DNA of 64,000 nucleotides, taken from assembly GCF_019218755.1 (NCBI RefSeq), contig NZ_JAHUWZ010000001.1, forward strand, positions 310,001-374,000. The letters run 5' to 3'. The notes under the pieces were generated by a model. That model saw only the letters and a program-made list of their open reading frames with translations. It ran no database searches and was not told the DNA's origin. The stretch is from Acidovorax sp. sif1233. Its GTDB lineage: Bacteria > Pseudomonadota > Gammaproteobacteria > Burkholderiales > Burkholderiaceae_C. Shown one piece after another: positions 52,578 to 60,669 of this stretch (its first letter is position 1; every line of letters starts with the position of its first letter). A program made the position numbers and the translations under genes.

Positions 52578-53924
52578 CTACAGGGAGGTCCAACTGCGCA
52601 GCTTGCCGGGGTTGAGCAAGCCCTGCGGATCGAAGCGGCGCTTCGTGCCCACCACGGCAGGATCCAGGTTGTTCTGCTTGCCGTCCTCCACGATGTACAC
52701 ATGCGGGTTGTTGATCTGCACGCCGTGGTCGCGGTAGATCTGCATGATCTGGTTCAGGCGCTCTTCGGTGCTGTAGCGGATGAGCTGCAGCCCGCTGCAG
52801 TTGAAGGCGCCTTCCTTGGTGCGCAGGAACTCCAGGTGCATCATCACCTCGCCGCCGAGGGCCTTTTCCAGCGCCTTCACCTGCTCCAGCCGGGTGGCGG
52901 GGTTGAAGCCGCTCTGGATGTAGGTGAGCGTCTTGTCCACCTTCAGCGCATGCAGGGTGGTGTGGTTCCAGGTGTATTCGAGCAGGGTCTTGTGGCTCTT
53001 TTCCACTTCGTCGGCGGTCTTGCGGTAGCTGACGGTGCCGCCGGACCGGGTGGCCATGTCGCGCATGCCGTCTTCGGAATGCGGGGCCACCAGCAGCATC
53101 ACCGCGTGGCAGCCTGTGGGCAGGTGCTCGGCCAGGCTGGTGAAGTAGGCCGGGATGGGCGCGGCCAGAAAGCACACCTCCTTTTTCTCCAGCCCCGGTG
53201 CGGCGCCAAAGCGGTCGGCGAATTCCAGCGCGGCCTCGAAGTCGGTGAAGGTGACGATGCACTCCGTCCACGCCACGGCGGGGGTCAGCGCCACCTCCAG
53301 CTCCAGCACGATGCCGTTGGTGCCGTAGGTGTGGTGCAGCAGCATGGCTTCGGGGCCGCGCAGCTCGATGACCTGGGGCTCGGGCTCCACCGTCATGGCG
53401 CGCACGGCCAGCACGTTGCCCGGCGCGGCCAGCGGCCCGTGGTTGATGGAGCCAGCGCCGCCAAAGCCGCCGCCGAACAGCCCGCCCAGCGTGGCGCTGC
53501 GGTAGGTGGAGGGCAGCCAGCGCAGCTCCTGCCCCAGGGGCTTGGCCTGCGCGTCGAAGTCCGACAGGCGGATGCCCGCCTGCGCCCGGCCCACGGCGCC
53601 GCGCACCCAGCCAAAGCCGTTGTAGCCCGACAGGTCCAGGATCACCCCGCCATGCAGCGGGGTGCTTTGTCCGTAGTTGCCGGTGCCGCTGCCGCGCACG
53701 GTGAGGGGGATCTGCGCGCGCGCACAGGCCGCCACCACCTGGCGGATCTCATCCTCGGTGCGCGGGCGCACGGCCACGTCGCCGCGCTTGCCGGCCAGGT
53801 CGCGCTTGAGCACGGGGCTGAACCAGGCGAAGTCCTGCGACAGGCGGCCCACGCGCAGCGGGTCGGCAATCCAGTCCAGGCCGGGCAGTTGTTCGGGCAG
53901 TTGGGGGGCGGTTATGGTGGTCAT
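52578..53924 (-). CDS. FAD-binding oxidase/dehydrogenase (FAD_binding_4 family)
   Basis: 448 residues from the ATG at 53924. The N-terminal PCMH-type FAD domain is visible in VAVRPRTEDEIRQVVAACARAQIPLTVRGSGTGNYGQSTPLHGGVILDLSGY and GGLFGGGFGGAGSINHGPLA. The C-terminal substrate domain ends FDPQGLLNPGKLRSW, as in glycolate/D-lactate dehydrogenases and vanillyl-alcohol oxidase relatives. It would oxidise a hydroxy acid, alcohol or amine, passing electrons to oxygen or quinone. It is the last gene of the RutR-type operon, 104 bp after the permease. The substrate is unknown. Confidence 0.85.
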   Translation of the reverse strand: MTTITAPQLPEQLPGLDWIADPLRVGRLSQDFAWFSPVLKRDLAGKRGDVAVRPRTEDEIRQVVAACARAQIPLTVRGSGTGNYGQSTPLHGGVILDLSGYNGFGWVRGAVGRAQAGIRLSDFDAQAKPLGQELRWLPSTYRSATLGGLFGGGFGGAGSINHGPLAAPGNVLAVRAMTVEPEPQVIELRGPEAMLLHHTYGTNGIVLELEVALTPAVAWTECIVTFTDFEAALEFADRFGAAPGLEKKEVCFLAAPIPAYFTSLAEHLPTGCHAVMLLVAPHSEDGMRDMATRSGGTVSYRKTADEVEKSHKTLLEYTWNHTTLHALKVDKTLTYIQSGFNPATRLEQVKALEKALGGEVMMHLEFLRTKEGAFNCSGLQLIRYSTEERLNQIMQIYRDHGVQINNPHVYIVEDGKQNNLDPAVVGTKRRFDPQGLLNPGKLRSWTSL

Positions 53925-54028
53925 ATGTGTCTCGCCTGTCTGTGCGGCGGGTGGTGGCGGGCAATGCGCGGCCCCCACCACGCGTGCGCGGTGTCAAAAA
54001 GTGGATGCGGTTCGGTTGGGGGGTAGGG

Positions 54029-54922
54029 TCAGTCGTGCGAGTTTTCGCTGGCGTGCCAGCTGCCCAGGGCCAAGCGGGTGCCCCAGGCCATCAGCGCGAA
54101 CAGCGCCACGCCGGTCAGCGATATCAGCAGCAGCGCGGCGAACATGCGCGGTATGTTGAGCTGAAAGCCCGCCTGCAGGATCTGGTAGGCCAGGCCCGCG
54201 CCCTGGCCGCCCGTGCCCGCCACGAACTCGGCCACCACGGCGCCGATCAGCGCCAGCCCACTGGAGATGCGCAGCCCGCCGAAGAAGTAGGGCAGCGCGC
54301 TCGGTATGCGCAGGCGCAGCAGGGTCTGCATGCGCGTGGCGCGGTTGAGCTGGAAGTAGCTTTGCAGGTCCGGCTCCACGCTGCGCAGGCCCAGCGTGGT
54401 GTTGCTGATGATGGGGAACAGCGCCACCAGCGCGGCGCAGATCACCATCGACGCCGTCGGATCCTTCACCCAGATGATGATCAGCGGCGCCACCGCCACG
54501 ATGGGCGTGACCTGCAGCAGTACGGCGTACGGGAACAGCGCCGTCTCGATGCGCTTGCTCTGCACGAACAAGAACGAGATCAGCACCCCGGCCACCGTGG
54601 CCACGGCAAAGGCCAGCACGGTGATCTTGACGGTGACCCAGAGCGAGCCACCCAGGGCCGCCCAGTCGGTGAACAGCGTCTTGAGCATGAGCAGGGGCGA
54701 GGGCACCAGGTAGGGCGGCAGTTCCATGGCCGTGACCAGACCCTGCCACAGCGCGATGAGCACCAGACCCACGAGCAGCGGGTAGACCACGCGCTGCACG
54801 CGCGGTTGGGCCATGAGGGGAACGCGCGCTGCGACGGGCTTGGGCGCCTTGGCTCGGGCGGGTTGCGCGCTGCGCTCTGCCGGTGCGGGCGCTGCAGGTG
54901 CAGTAGGGTAAGGGGTGCTCAT
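54029..54922 (-). CDS. ABC transporter permease, SsuC/TauC-like
   Basis: 297 residues from the ATG at 54922, which overlaps the ATPase stop by 4 bp. A proline/alanine-rich cytoplasmic N-terminus (~45 residues) precedes six membrane segments. VYPLLVGLVLIALWQGLV and the coupling loop LQSYFQLNRATRMQTLLRLRIPSALPYFFGGLRISSGLALIGAVVAEF are typical of the nitrate/taurine/NMT1 importer class. It works with the ATPase (54919) and receptor (55833) encoded just upstream. Confidence 0.9.
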   Translation of the reverse strand: MSTPYPTAPAAPAPAERSAQPARAKAPKPVAARVPLMAQPRVQRVVYPLLVGLVLIALWQGLVTAMELPPYLVPSPLLMLKTLFTDWAALGGSLWVTVKITVLAFAVATVAGVLISFLFVQSKRIETALFPYAVLLQVTPIVAVAPLIIIWVKDPTASMVICAALVALFPIISNTTLGLRSVEPDLQSYFQLNRATRMQTLLRLRIPSALPYFFGGLRISSGLALIGAVVAEFVAGTGGQGAGLAYQILQAGFQLNIPRMFAALLLISLTGVALFALMAWGTRLALGSWHASENSHD

Positions 54923-55755
54923 GCTGCGGTCTCCTCGGTGTCTGCGCTGGCGCGCAGCAGGCTGTCCTGCAGCTGCTTGGCATAGCGGCTGAATTCGGGC
55001 GAGACCATGAAGTCCGCCGTTCGGGGGTAGGGCGCGTCGATGCGGAACTCCTCCACCACGCGGCCGGGGCGCGCGGCCATCATCACCACGCGGCTCGACA
55101 GGAACACCGCCTCGTGGATCGAGTGCGTCACGAAGATCACGGTGAGTTTTTTCTTGCGCCACAGGTCCAAGAGGTCGGCGTCGAGCTTGTGGCGCGTGAT
55201 CTCGTCGAGCGCGCCGAAGGGCTCGTCCATCAGCAGCAGGTCGGGCTGGGTTACCAGACCGCGCGCGATGGAGACGCGCATCTGCATGCCGCCCGAAAGC
55301 GCCCGCGGCAGCGCGTTGGCAAACTTCGACAGGCCCACCAGGGCCAGCGCCTCGGCCACGCGGGCATCGGCCTCCTGGCGCGGCACGCCGGCCAGGTCCA
55401 GCGGCAGGCGTACATTGGTCTGCACGCTGGCCCAGGGCATGAGCGTGGGCGACTGGAAGACAAAGGCCATCTTCTTGCCGCTTTCCTCCAGCTGGGCCAC
55501 GGGCTTGTGCCACAGCTGCAGCCGGCCATCGGTGGGCTCCAGCAGGCCGGCCACCATCTTCAGCAAGGTGCTCTTGCCGCAGCCCGAGGGGCCGAGCAGG
55601 GTGACGAACTCGCCCTCTTCGATGGTCAGGTCCACCGGCAGCAGGGCCTGCGTGCCGTTGGGGTAGGTCTTCTCGGCCGACAGCACCTGCACGGCAGGGG
55701 TGCTGCGCGGCGCGGGCGCCAGGGTGGGGGAATCAGCGGGGGCGGTGGGGGTCAT
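54919..55755 (-). CDS. ABC transporter ATPase, SsuB/TauB-like
   Basis: 278 residues with a ~25-residue proline/alanine-rich lead. Walker A GPSGCGKST, signature ALSGGMQMRVSIARG, Walker B LLLMDEPFGALDEITR and FVTHSIHEAVFLS are intact; GMQMRV is the usual variant in this class. It is translationally coupled to the permease (ATGA). Confidence 0.92.
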   Translation of the reverse strand: MTPTAPADSPTLAPAPRSTPAVQVLSAEKTYPNGTQALLPVDLTIEEGEFVTLLGPSGCGKSTLLKMVAGLLEPTDGRLQLWHKPVAQLEESGKKMAFVFQSPTLMPWASVQTNVRLPLDLAGVPRQEADARVAEALALVGLSKFANALPRALSGGMQMRVSIARGLVTQPDLLLMDEPFGALDEITRHKLDADLLDLWRKKKLTVIFVTHSIHEAVFLSSRVVMMAARPGRVVEEFRIDAPYPRTADFMVSPEFSRYAKQLQDSLLRASADTEETAA

Positions 55756-55832
55756 GGTGCGCGCCTTTCGATGGATGCGCCCCGCCGTAAGCAGCGGGGC
55801 GCTGTTTCAGGGCAGTAATGGCGATCCGAGGG

Positions 55833-56834
55833 TCAGGGCATGACCTTCAGGTCTTTGGTGAAGGAGGTCGTGTAGGTATCGGCCAGCTTCACCTTGGCCG
55901 GATCGATCAGCTTGGCCTCCACCAGGAAGTCGTAGCTCGCCTTGGCGCGCGCATCGGTCATCACGCCGATGCCCATGGTGGCTGCGTCGCCGCCCGTCAC
56001 CATGCCCATCTCCTTGAGCTTGGCCACGCTGTAGGCCAGCTGTTCGTCGGTCATGTTGGGGTTGTCCTTTTTGATCAGGGCATTGGCCGGGGCCGGGTCG
56101 GCCAGGTAGCTCTTCCAGCCTTCCATGGTGGCTTTCACGAAGGAGGCGACGGCGGTGCCGCGCTCCTTGACGGTCTTGTCCATGCAGCTCACCGTGGTGG
56201 CATAGGCGGGGTAGCCCTGGTCGCTGAACATCAGGGTGTTGGCCTTCACACCGGCCTTGGCGATGGCGAAGGGCTCGGACGTCAGGTAGCCCTGCTGGGC
56301 GGTGTTCTTGTCGGCCACGAAGGGCTGGATGTTGAAGGTGTAGGGCCGTGTCTGCGCATCGCTGAAGCCGTACTTGGCCTTCAGCCAGGGCCAGTAGCCG
56401 CGCTGGGCCGACGAGGCGATGAGGATGGTCTTGCCCTTGAGGTCCTCGAACTTCTTCACGTCGTCGTGCGCGATGAGCACCTGCGGGTCTTTCTGAAACA
56501 CCGCCGCCACCGTGGTCACGGGCACACCGCCCTCGCGCATCTGGATCATCTGCAGGTCGCTCGATCCCATCACGCACTCGGCCTGGCCGGCCGCCATCAT
56601 CTGCACGATGTTGACCTGCGGGCCCCCCATCTTGATGGTCACGTCCAGCCCGTACTTCTTGTACAGGCCCGTGGCCACCGCCTGGTAGAAGCCGCCGTGC
56701 TCGGCCTGCGCGTACCAGTTGGTCATGTAGGTGAACTTTTCCTGCGCGTGGGCCTGCAGGGTGCCGGCGGCACCCACAGCGAGCAGCGCGGCTGCACCAA
56801 GTTTGGAAAGGCGGGAGGCGGTCTTCTTCATCAT
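55833..56834 (-). CDS. ABC transporter substrate-binding protein, NMT1/SsuA-like
   Basis: 333 residues with signal peptide MMKKTASRLSKLGAAALLAV...LQAHAQ. KFTYMTNWYAQAEHGGFYQAVATGLYKKYGLDVTI is the NMT1/THI5 pattern shared by receptors for pyrimidine-like thiamine precursors, riboflavin, nitriles and sulfonates. IASSAQRGYWPWLKAKYGF lines the expected ligand cleft. Given the surrounding hydrolase genes and the RutR-type operator, an N-heterocycle or amide is a reasonable but unproven ligand. Confidence 0.88.
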   Translation of the reverse strand: MMKKTASRLSKLGAAALLAVGAAGTLQAHAQEKFTYMTNWYAQAEHGGFYQAVATGLYKKYGLDVTIKMGGPQVNIVQMMAAGQAECVMGSSDLQMIQMREGGVPVTTVAAVFQKDPQVLIAHDDVKKFEDLKGKTILIASSAQRGYWPWLKAKYGFSDAQTRPYTFNIQPFVADKNTAQQGYLTSEPFAIAKAGVKANTLMFSDQGYPAYATTVSCMDKTVKERGTAVASFVKATMEGWKSYLADPAPANALIKKDNPNMTDEQLAYSVAKLKEMGMVTGGDAATMGIGVMTDARAKASYDFLVEAKLIDPAKVKLADTYTTSFTKDLKVMP

Positions 56835-56907
56835 GGCAGTGCTCCGGTAGGTGGTGGAGGGGAACAGGGACGAAAACGGGGGAGGAATGCGGCTGCGTTC
56901 GCAGGTT

Positions 56908-57771
56908 TCAAGCCAGGGCGGTGGAGTGCTCCACATGGCCGGTGTGGTTGGCGCGGCCCCAGGTGGGTTCGGGGCGGGCGGCCCAGCGCAGCTGGTGCAG
57001 CTCGGTGATGGCGGCGGCCCAGCTCACGGCCAGCGAGTCGAGGATGGCGTGGCCCTGCTCGGCCGTGGCGGGCAGCGGGTCGCCGATGATGCCGCTGGGC
57101 CCGAAGTCGCGCGCGCTCCAGGCGCAGGCGGGGCGGCCGTCGGGCGAGAGCAGGGGCGAGTCGAACACGGGCGGGTAGTTCACCACCGCGCGCTCCATGT
57201 GCACGGTGTCGGGCGCCAGGGCCAGCATCAGCGCCGTCTCGGCATGGCCGGCGTGCATGGCCAGCTTCTTTTCCTGCTCCGACAGGTACTTGCCCGCCAC
57301 ATGCGGCACACGCCAGGTGAAGCTGGGCACCACGATGAAGTCGCCATGGCGCAGGCGCAGCTCGCGTGCGCACATCTCCATCACCTGGGGCTGGCCGCCG
57401 TGGCCGTTGACGAACAGCAGCTTGCGAAAGCCCGCGCGGTAGACCGACTCGCCCACCTCATTCATGGTGGCCAGCAGCGTCTCTCCGCTGAGCGTGACGG
57501 TGCCCGGAAAGTGCAGGTGCTCCTCCGACTTGCCGTAGGTGATGGGCGCCATGGCAAAAGCCGGCACCTCGGCCGGCAGGCGAGCCATGGCATGGCCCAC
57601 CACGCCCGCGCTGATCACCGTGTCCACCGCGCAGGGCAGGTGCGGGCCGTGCTGCTCGGTGGCGCCCGTGGGCAGCACGATGACGGTGTTCTCCTTGTCC
57701 GGCAGGTCGGCGATCTCGGTCCAGCTCAGGTAGGGCAGGTAGCGGTGGGGCGGGGTGTAGCCGTGCAGCAT
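56908..57771 (-). CDS. Creatininase-family amidohydrolase
   Basis: 287 residues. LPTGATEQHGPHLPCAVDT supplies the family's metal ligands E and H, followed by D in the same segment; FVNGHGGQPQVM and HAGHAETALMLAL supply the others. Creatininase itself opens the creatinine ring, and relatives act on cyclic amides and formamides in redox-cofactor and heterocycle pathways. The position between a RidA protein and an NMT1 transporter suggests ring opening or amide cleavage of the imported compound. Creatinine is possible, but no creatinase or sarcosine genes are nearby. Confidence 0.88.
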   Translation of the reverse strand: MLHGYTPPHRYLPYLSWTEIADLPDKENTVIVLPTGATEQHGPHLPCAVDTVISAGVVGHAMARLPAEVPAFAMAPITYGKSEEHLHFPGTVTLSGETLLATMNEVGESVYRAGFRKLLFVNGHGGQPQVMEMCARELRLRHGDFIVVPSFTWRVPHVAGKYLSEQEKKLAMHAGHAETALMLALAPDTVHMERAVVNYPPVFDSPLLSPDGRPACAWSARDFGPSGIIGDPLPATAEQGHAILDSLAVSWAAAITELHQLRWAARPEPTWGRANHTGHVEHSTALA

Positions 57772-57808
57772 GGGGGGGTCTTTCGTGAATGAGTGCGGAG
57801 GAATGGGG

Positions 57809-58279
57809 TCAGCGCTGGGGCAGATAGGCCGTGGCCTCGACCTCGATCAGGATGTCGGCCGTGGGCAGCATGCCGGTGACCTCCACCACGGTGGAGGCCG
57901 GCGGCTCGCCCGGGAAGAACAGCTTGCGCACGCGGCTGTACTGGGGAAAGTGGTCCAGGTGCTTGAAGTACTGCACCAGCTTGAACACGTCGGACATCTG
58001 GCCGCCCGCGGCCTCGATGGTCTGGCGGATGCGGTCGAGCACATACCAGCTCTGCGCCAGGATGGGCCCCTCCTTGATATCGCTGCTGAACTCGCCCGTG
58101 CGGCCGATGAGCGTGGCCGCCTCGTCGGGGATGTCGGCATAGCCGCGCACGATGCGGCTGGCGGCGGGGTCCACGGCGATGATTCCGGACAGGAACACCA
58201 GGTCGCCCGCGCGGCGCCAGGCGGCATAGCGGGCCAGGGGCTGGGCGATGCCCGAGGGGGTGTTGGAAGCGGTCGTCAT
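57809..58279 (-). CDS. RidA/YjgF/UK114-family protein (RutC-like context)
   Basis: 156 residues from the ATG at 58279, which overlaps the amidohydrolase stop by 4 bp. The family fold is visible: GDLVFLSGIIAVDP, ILAQSWYVLDRIRQTIEAAGGQMSDVFKLVQYFKHLDHFPQYSRVRKLFFPGEPPASTVVEV, with the arginine and glutamate region of the active cleft near the end. RidA proteins hydrolyse reactive enamines/imines to ketones. In the Rut pyrimidine pathway RutC is of this family. Here it may clear an aminoacrylate-like intermediate. Confidence 0.9.
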   Translation of the reverse strand: MTTASNTPSGIAQPLARYAAWRRAGDLVFLSGIIAVDPAASRIVRGYADIPDEAATLIGRTGEFSSDIKEGPILAQSWYVLDRIRQTIEAAGGQMSDVFKLVQYFKHLDHFPQYSRVRKLFFPGEPPASTVVEVTGMLPTADILIEVEATAYLPQR

Positions 58280-59607
58280 GCAAGGCTCCGTACAGGAATG
58301 GGGGAGGGGGCTGGGGTGGCGTTGGCCACATGCCACGCCGCGCTGGCATGGCCGCTGGTGACACGGCCCTGGCGCAGCACCACGCGCTGCTGCGTGCGCG
58401 ACGGAAAGCCCCAGCCATCGGCCTGCTGAAAGACGATCAGGTCGGCCGGCATGCCGGGCTGCAAGGGAAGGGCATCGGGCCCGCGGCGCAGCCAGTCGCT
58501 GCGGCACAGAGCCTCGGACCAGCGGTCGAACGGCGCGTCAAGCTGCGCCGCCAGCACGCCGGTGGCCAGTGCCTCCAGCGGGTCCAGGCTGCCCACGGGG
58601 CAGAACGGGTCCTGGATGTTGTCGCTGGCCACCAGCACCGGGATGCCGCGCGCACGCGCCTCCTTGACGAGGGTGATGCCCCGCTGGCGCGGTGTGCGGC
58701 CCGTGGTGGCGTCCTGCAGCAGCAGGTTGGTGATGGGCAGGGTGACCAGGGTGATGGGGCAGCGCGCCACGGCGTCGAGCGTTGCCAGGGCGGTGGCCTC
58801 GTCCTGTGCGGCCAGCGCGCAGGTGTGGCCGCAGACCACGTGGCCCTCAAAGCGCAGCTCCTGCAGCAGCGCGGCCGTGGTGGCCAGGCCCTGGGCGCCG
58901 GGGTGCAGTTCCTCGTCTACATGCAGGTCCACGTTCAGGCCGTGGTGCTGCGCGGCCTCGAACAGGTGGCGCAGGGCCTGTGGGTCCCAGTTGGTGGAAT
59001 GCACGAAGCCCCCCAGCAGCGCGCCCGGGCCGCTGTCGGCCACGGTGGCGGCCAGCCGCATGGCGGTGGCACGTTCGGTATACAGGTGCAGGGGGACCAG
59101 GGCCACGCGCTCCAGCAGCAGGCGGCCCGCCCATTCGCGCGCCAGGCTGCGCAGCACGTTCCAGGCGAGCGGTTGTGCATCGGGCTCCCACCAATCGCAG
59201 TGGGTGCGCAGGTGCACGGTGCCGGCCTCGTACGCCCATTGCAGGGCGCGGCTGGCACGGGCGCGGATGTCGGCCTCGGTCCAGCCCTGGCGGTCCACCA
59301 TCATGGCCTCGATGGCGCCCAGCAGGCCGGGCTTCACCGTGCCCATGCGCGGCAGGGTGAAGGCCTTGTCCAGATGGGTGTGCGCATCCACCAGGCCGGG
59401 CAGCGCCAGCGCGCCGGCCAGGTCCCAGGTGGCGCCCGTGGCCGGGGGCTGGGCAGGGTGGTGCGGCGCGATGGACTCGACGCGGCCCTGCACCAGGTGC
59501 ACATCGGCCAGCGCGGGCTGGCTGCCCTGCGTGGGCCACTGGCGCGGCAGCAGCCAGCGCGGCAGCCGCGCGCGCAGCAGGTAATCGGGGGCGTTGGATG
59601 CGTGCAT
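58276..59607 (-). CDS. Amidohydrolase, cytosine deaminase-like
   Basis: 443 residues from the ATG at 59607, with AAGGGGA upstream; a TTG 21 bp earlier lies in the previous gene. It is a TIM-barrel metal hydrolase: ALPGLVDAHTHLDKAFTLPR (HxH plus the LDK of the CodA branch), THCDWWEPDA, NVDLHVDEELHPGAQG, HVVCGHTCAL and VLVASDNIQDPFCPVG with the catalytic aspartate. Relatives deaminate cytosine, isoguanine or other amino-heterocycles. It is one of two deaminase-like enzymes in the cluster. Confidence 0.88.
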   Translation of the reverse strand: MHASNAPDYLLRARLPRWLLPRQWPTQGSQPALADVHLVQGRVESIAPHHPAQPPATGATWDLAGALALPGLVDAHTHLDKAFTLPRMGTVKPGLLGAIEAMMVDRQGWTEADIRARASRALQWAYEAGTVHLRTHCDWWEPDAQPLAWNVLRSLAREWAGRLLLERVALVPLHLYTERATAMRLAATVADSGPGALLGGFVHSTNWDPQALRHLFEAAQHHGLNVDLHVDEELHPGAQGLATTAALLQELRFEGHVVCGHTCALAAQDEATALATLDAVARCPITLVTLPITNLLLQDATTGRTPRQRGITLVKEARARGIPVLVASDNIQDPFCPVGSLDPLEALATGVLAAQLDAPFDRWSEALCRSDWLRRGPDALPLQPGMPADLIVFQQADGWGFPSRTQQRVVLRQGRVTSGHASAAWHVANATPAPSPIPVRSLA

Positions 59608-59620
59608 GGAAAAAATCCCC

Positions 59621-60208
59621 TTAGGCAAAGCGCGCCATGGCCTGGCCCACGCGGGCCTTGAAGGCCTCGAGCCGCGGCGGCGTGGCCACGTTCATGTGGT
59701 AGTAGGCGTGGTAGTCCACCCGCGCCTTGCCGCCCGTGAGCAGGCGCATGTAGCGCGTGACGGACTTGCGCGGCGGGTCGCCCATGAGCAGTGCCGTCCA
59801 GCGCGGGCGGCCATAGGTCACCACGGCCGAGATGCGCTGGATGTGCGTGAGCGAGGGCTTGACGTGGTGCGGGTCGCTGATGTCGAAGGCCACGCCGGGC
59901 ATCAGCACCCGGTCGAAAAAGCCCTTGAGCATGGCCGGCATGCCGAAGCACCAGGTGGGAAAGCAGAACACCACCGCCTCGGCCCACAGCAGCCGGTCCA
60001 CATAGCCCTGCACCGGCAGGCGGTTGCTCGGCACCTCGTGGTAGCCCAGGCGCTCCTCGCGGCTGAGCACGGGGTTGAAGTCCTCGGCATACAGGTCGCA
60101 GTCGTCCACCGCGTGGCCGGCCGCACGCAGGTTGCGCACCACCTCGTCGTGCAGAGCCGCGTTGTAGCTGGTCTCCACCGGGTGGCAATAGATCACGAGG
60201 ATGCGCAT
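59621..60208 (-). CDS. Flavodoxin-fold NAD(P)H oxidoreductase (MdaB/KefF/NQO-like)
   Basis: 195 residues from the ATG at 60208, with AAAGGAG before it. ILVIYCHPVETSYNAALHDEVVRNLRAAGHAVDDCDLYAEDFNPVLS is the FMN/FAD phosphate-binding start of the family, and VFCFPTWCFGMPAMLKGFFDRVLMPGVAF the flavin loop. It would reduce a quinone or supply reduced flavin or electrons. Lying next to a lone 2Fe-2S ferredoxin gene, it may be that protein's reductase, though this pairing is not standard. Confidence 0.85.
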   Translation of the reverse strand: MRILVIYCHPVETSYNAALHDEVVRNLRAAGHAVDDCDLYAEDFNPVLSREERLGYHEVPSNRLPVQGYVDRLLWAEAVVFCFPTWCFGMPAMLKGFFDRVLMPGVAFDISDPHHVKPSLTHIQRISAVVTYGRPRWTALLMGDPPRKSVTRYMRLLTGGKARVDYHAYYHMNVATPPRLEAFKARVGQAMARFA

Positions 60209-60224
60209 GGCGGGGGCTCCTTTT

Positions 60225-60530
60225 TCAAAGGTCGAGCGTGAGCGTGGGCCCGTGGCTGCGCGCGCAGCACACGGCCACATGGGTGGCCTGCTCTTCAGGG
60301 CTCAGGCAGCTGTCGCGGTGGTCGGGCGAGCCGTCGAGCCAGCGCGTGGCGCAGGTGCCGCACACACCCTGTTCGCACAGCGTGTCGATGGCGATGCCGG
60401 CGAGTTGCAGCACATCGGCCATGCTTTCGCCAGGCTCCACGGGCAGCCGCATCTGGCTGCGCGCAAGCACCAGTTCAAAAGAAGCCGGTTCCGTGGCGGG
60501 CAGCGGCGCTGCCGTGGCTGGGGTTTGCAT
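60225..60530 (-). CDS. Free-standing 2Fe-2S ferredoxin
   Basis: 101 residues. CEQGVCGTCATR and a later cysteine in HVAVCCARS give the four-cysteine pattern CxxxxCxxC...C of plant-type ferredoxin domains. SFELVLARSQMRLPVEPGESMADVLQLAG before it matches the C-terminal ferredoxin domain of phthalate dioxygenase reductase/VanB proteins. The flavin and NAD domains of those reductases are absent. As first gene of the operon, 3 bp from a RutR-type operator region, it may donate electrons to an oxygenase. None of the Rieske type is present in the window. Confidence 0.85.
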   Translation of the reverse strand: MQTPATAAPLPATEPASFELVLARSQMRLPVEPGESMADVLQLAGIAIDTLCEQGVCGTCATRWLDGSPDHRDSCLSPEEQATHVAVCCARSHGPTLTLDL

Positions 60531-60532
60531 GT

Positions 60533-60561
60533 TTGACCACTTGATTTGATCGATTGGTCAA
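60533..60561. promoter_or_regulatory. RutR-type operator overlapping the ferredoxin operon promoter
   Basis: TTGATCGATTGGTCAA (60546-60561) matches the E. coli RutR box TTGACCAnnTGGTCAA at 12 of 14 fixed positions. A further TTGACCA half-site lies at 60533-60539, forming a wider inverted repeat with TGGTCAA. It sits directly before the ferredoxin start and beside a RutR-like repressor gene. Confidence 0.7.
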
Positions 60562-60669
60562 ACTATTGCAAATGCTGTGCCAGCAGGGCTTTCGGGCCGT
60601 TGCCTGCCTTGCCCTGGGTCAAAGCGCTGTGTGGGCGCTGCTGCTACGCCCGCAAGCGTGCAGGCCTGT

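Noticed and set aside
52365..54026. 553-codon plus-strand frame opposite the FAD oxidase
   Set aside because: Shadow frame; the minus strand carries the FAD-domain motifs and operon context.
56908..57771. Dedicated creatinine degradation operon
   Set aside because: Only the creatininase family member is present; creatinase and sarcosine oxidase genes are missing, and the family has many other activities.
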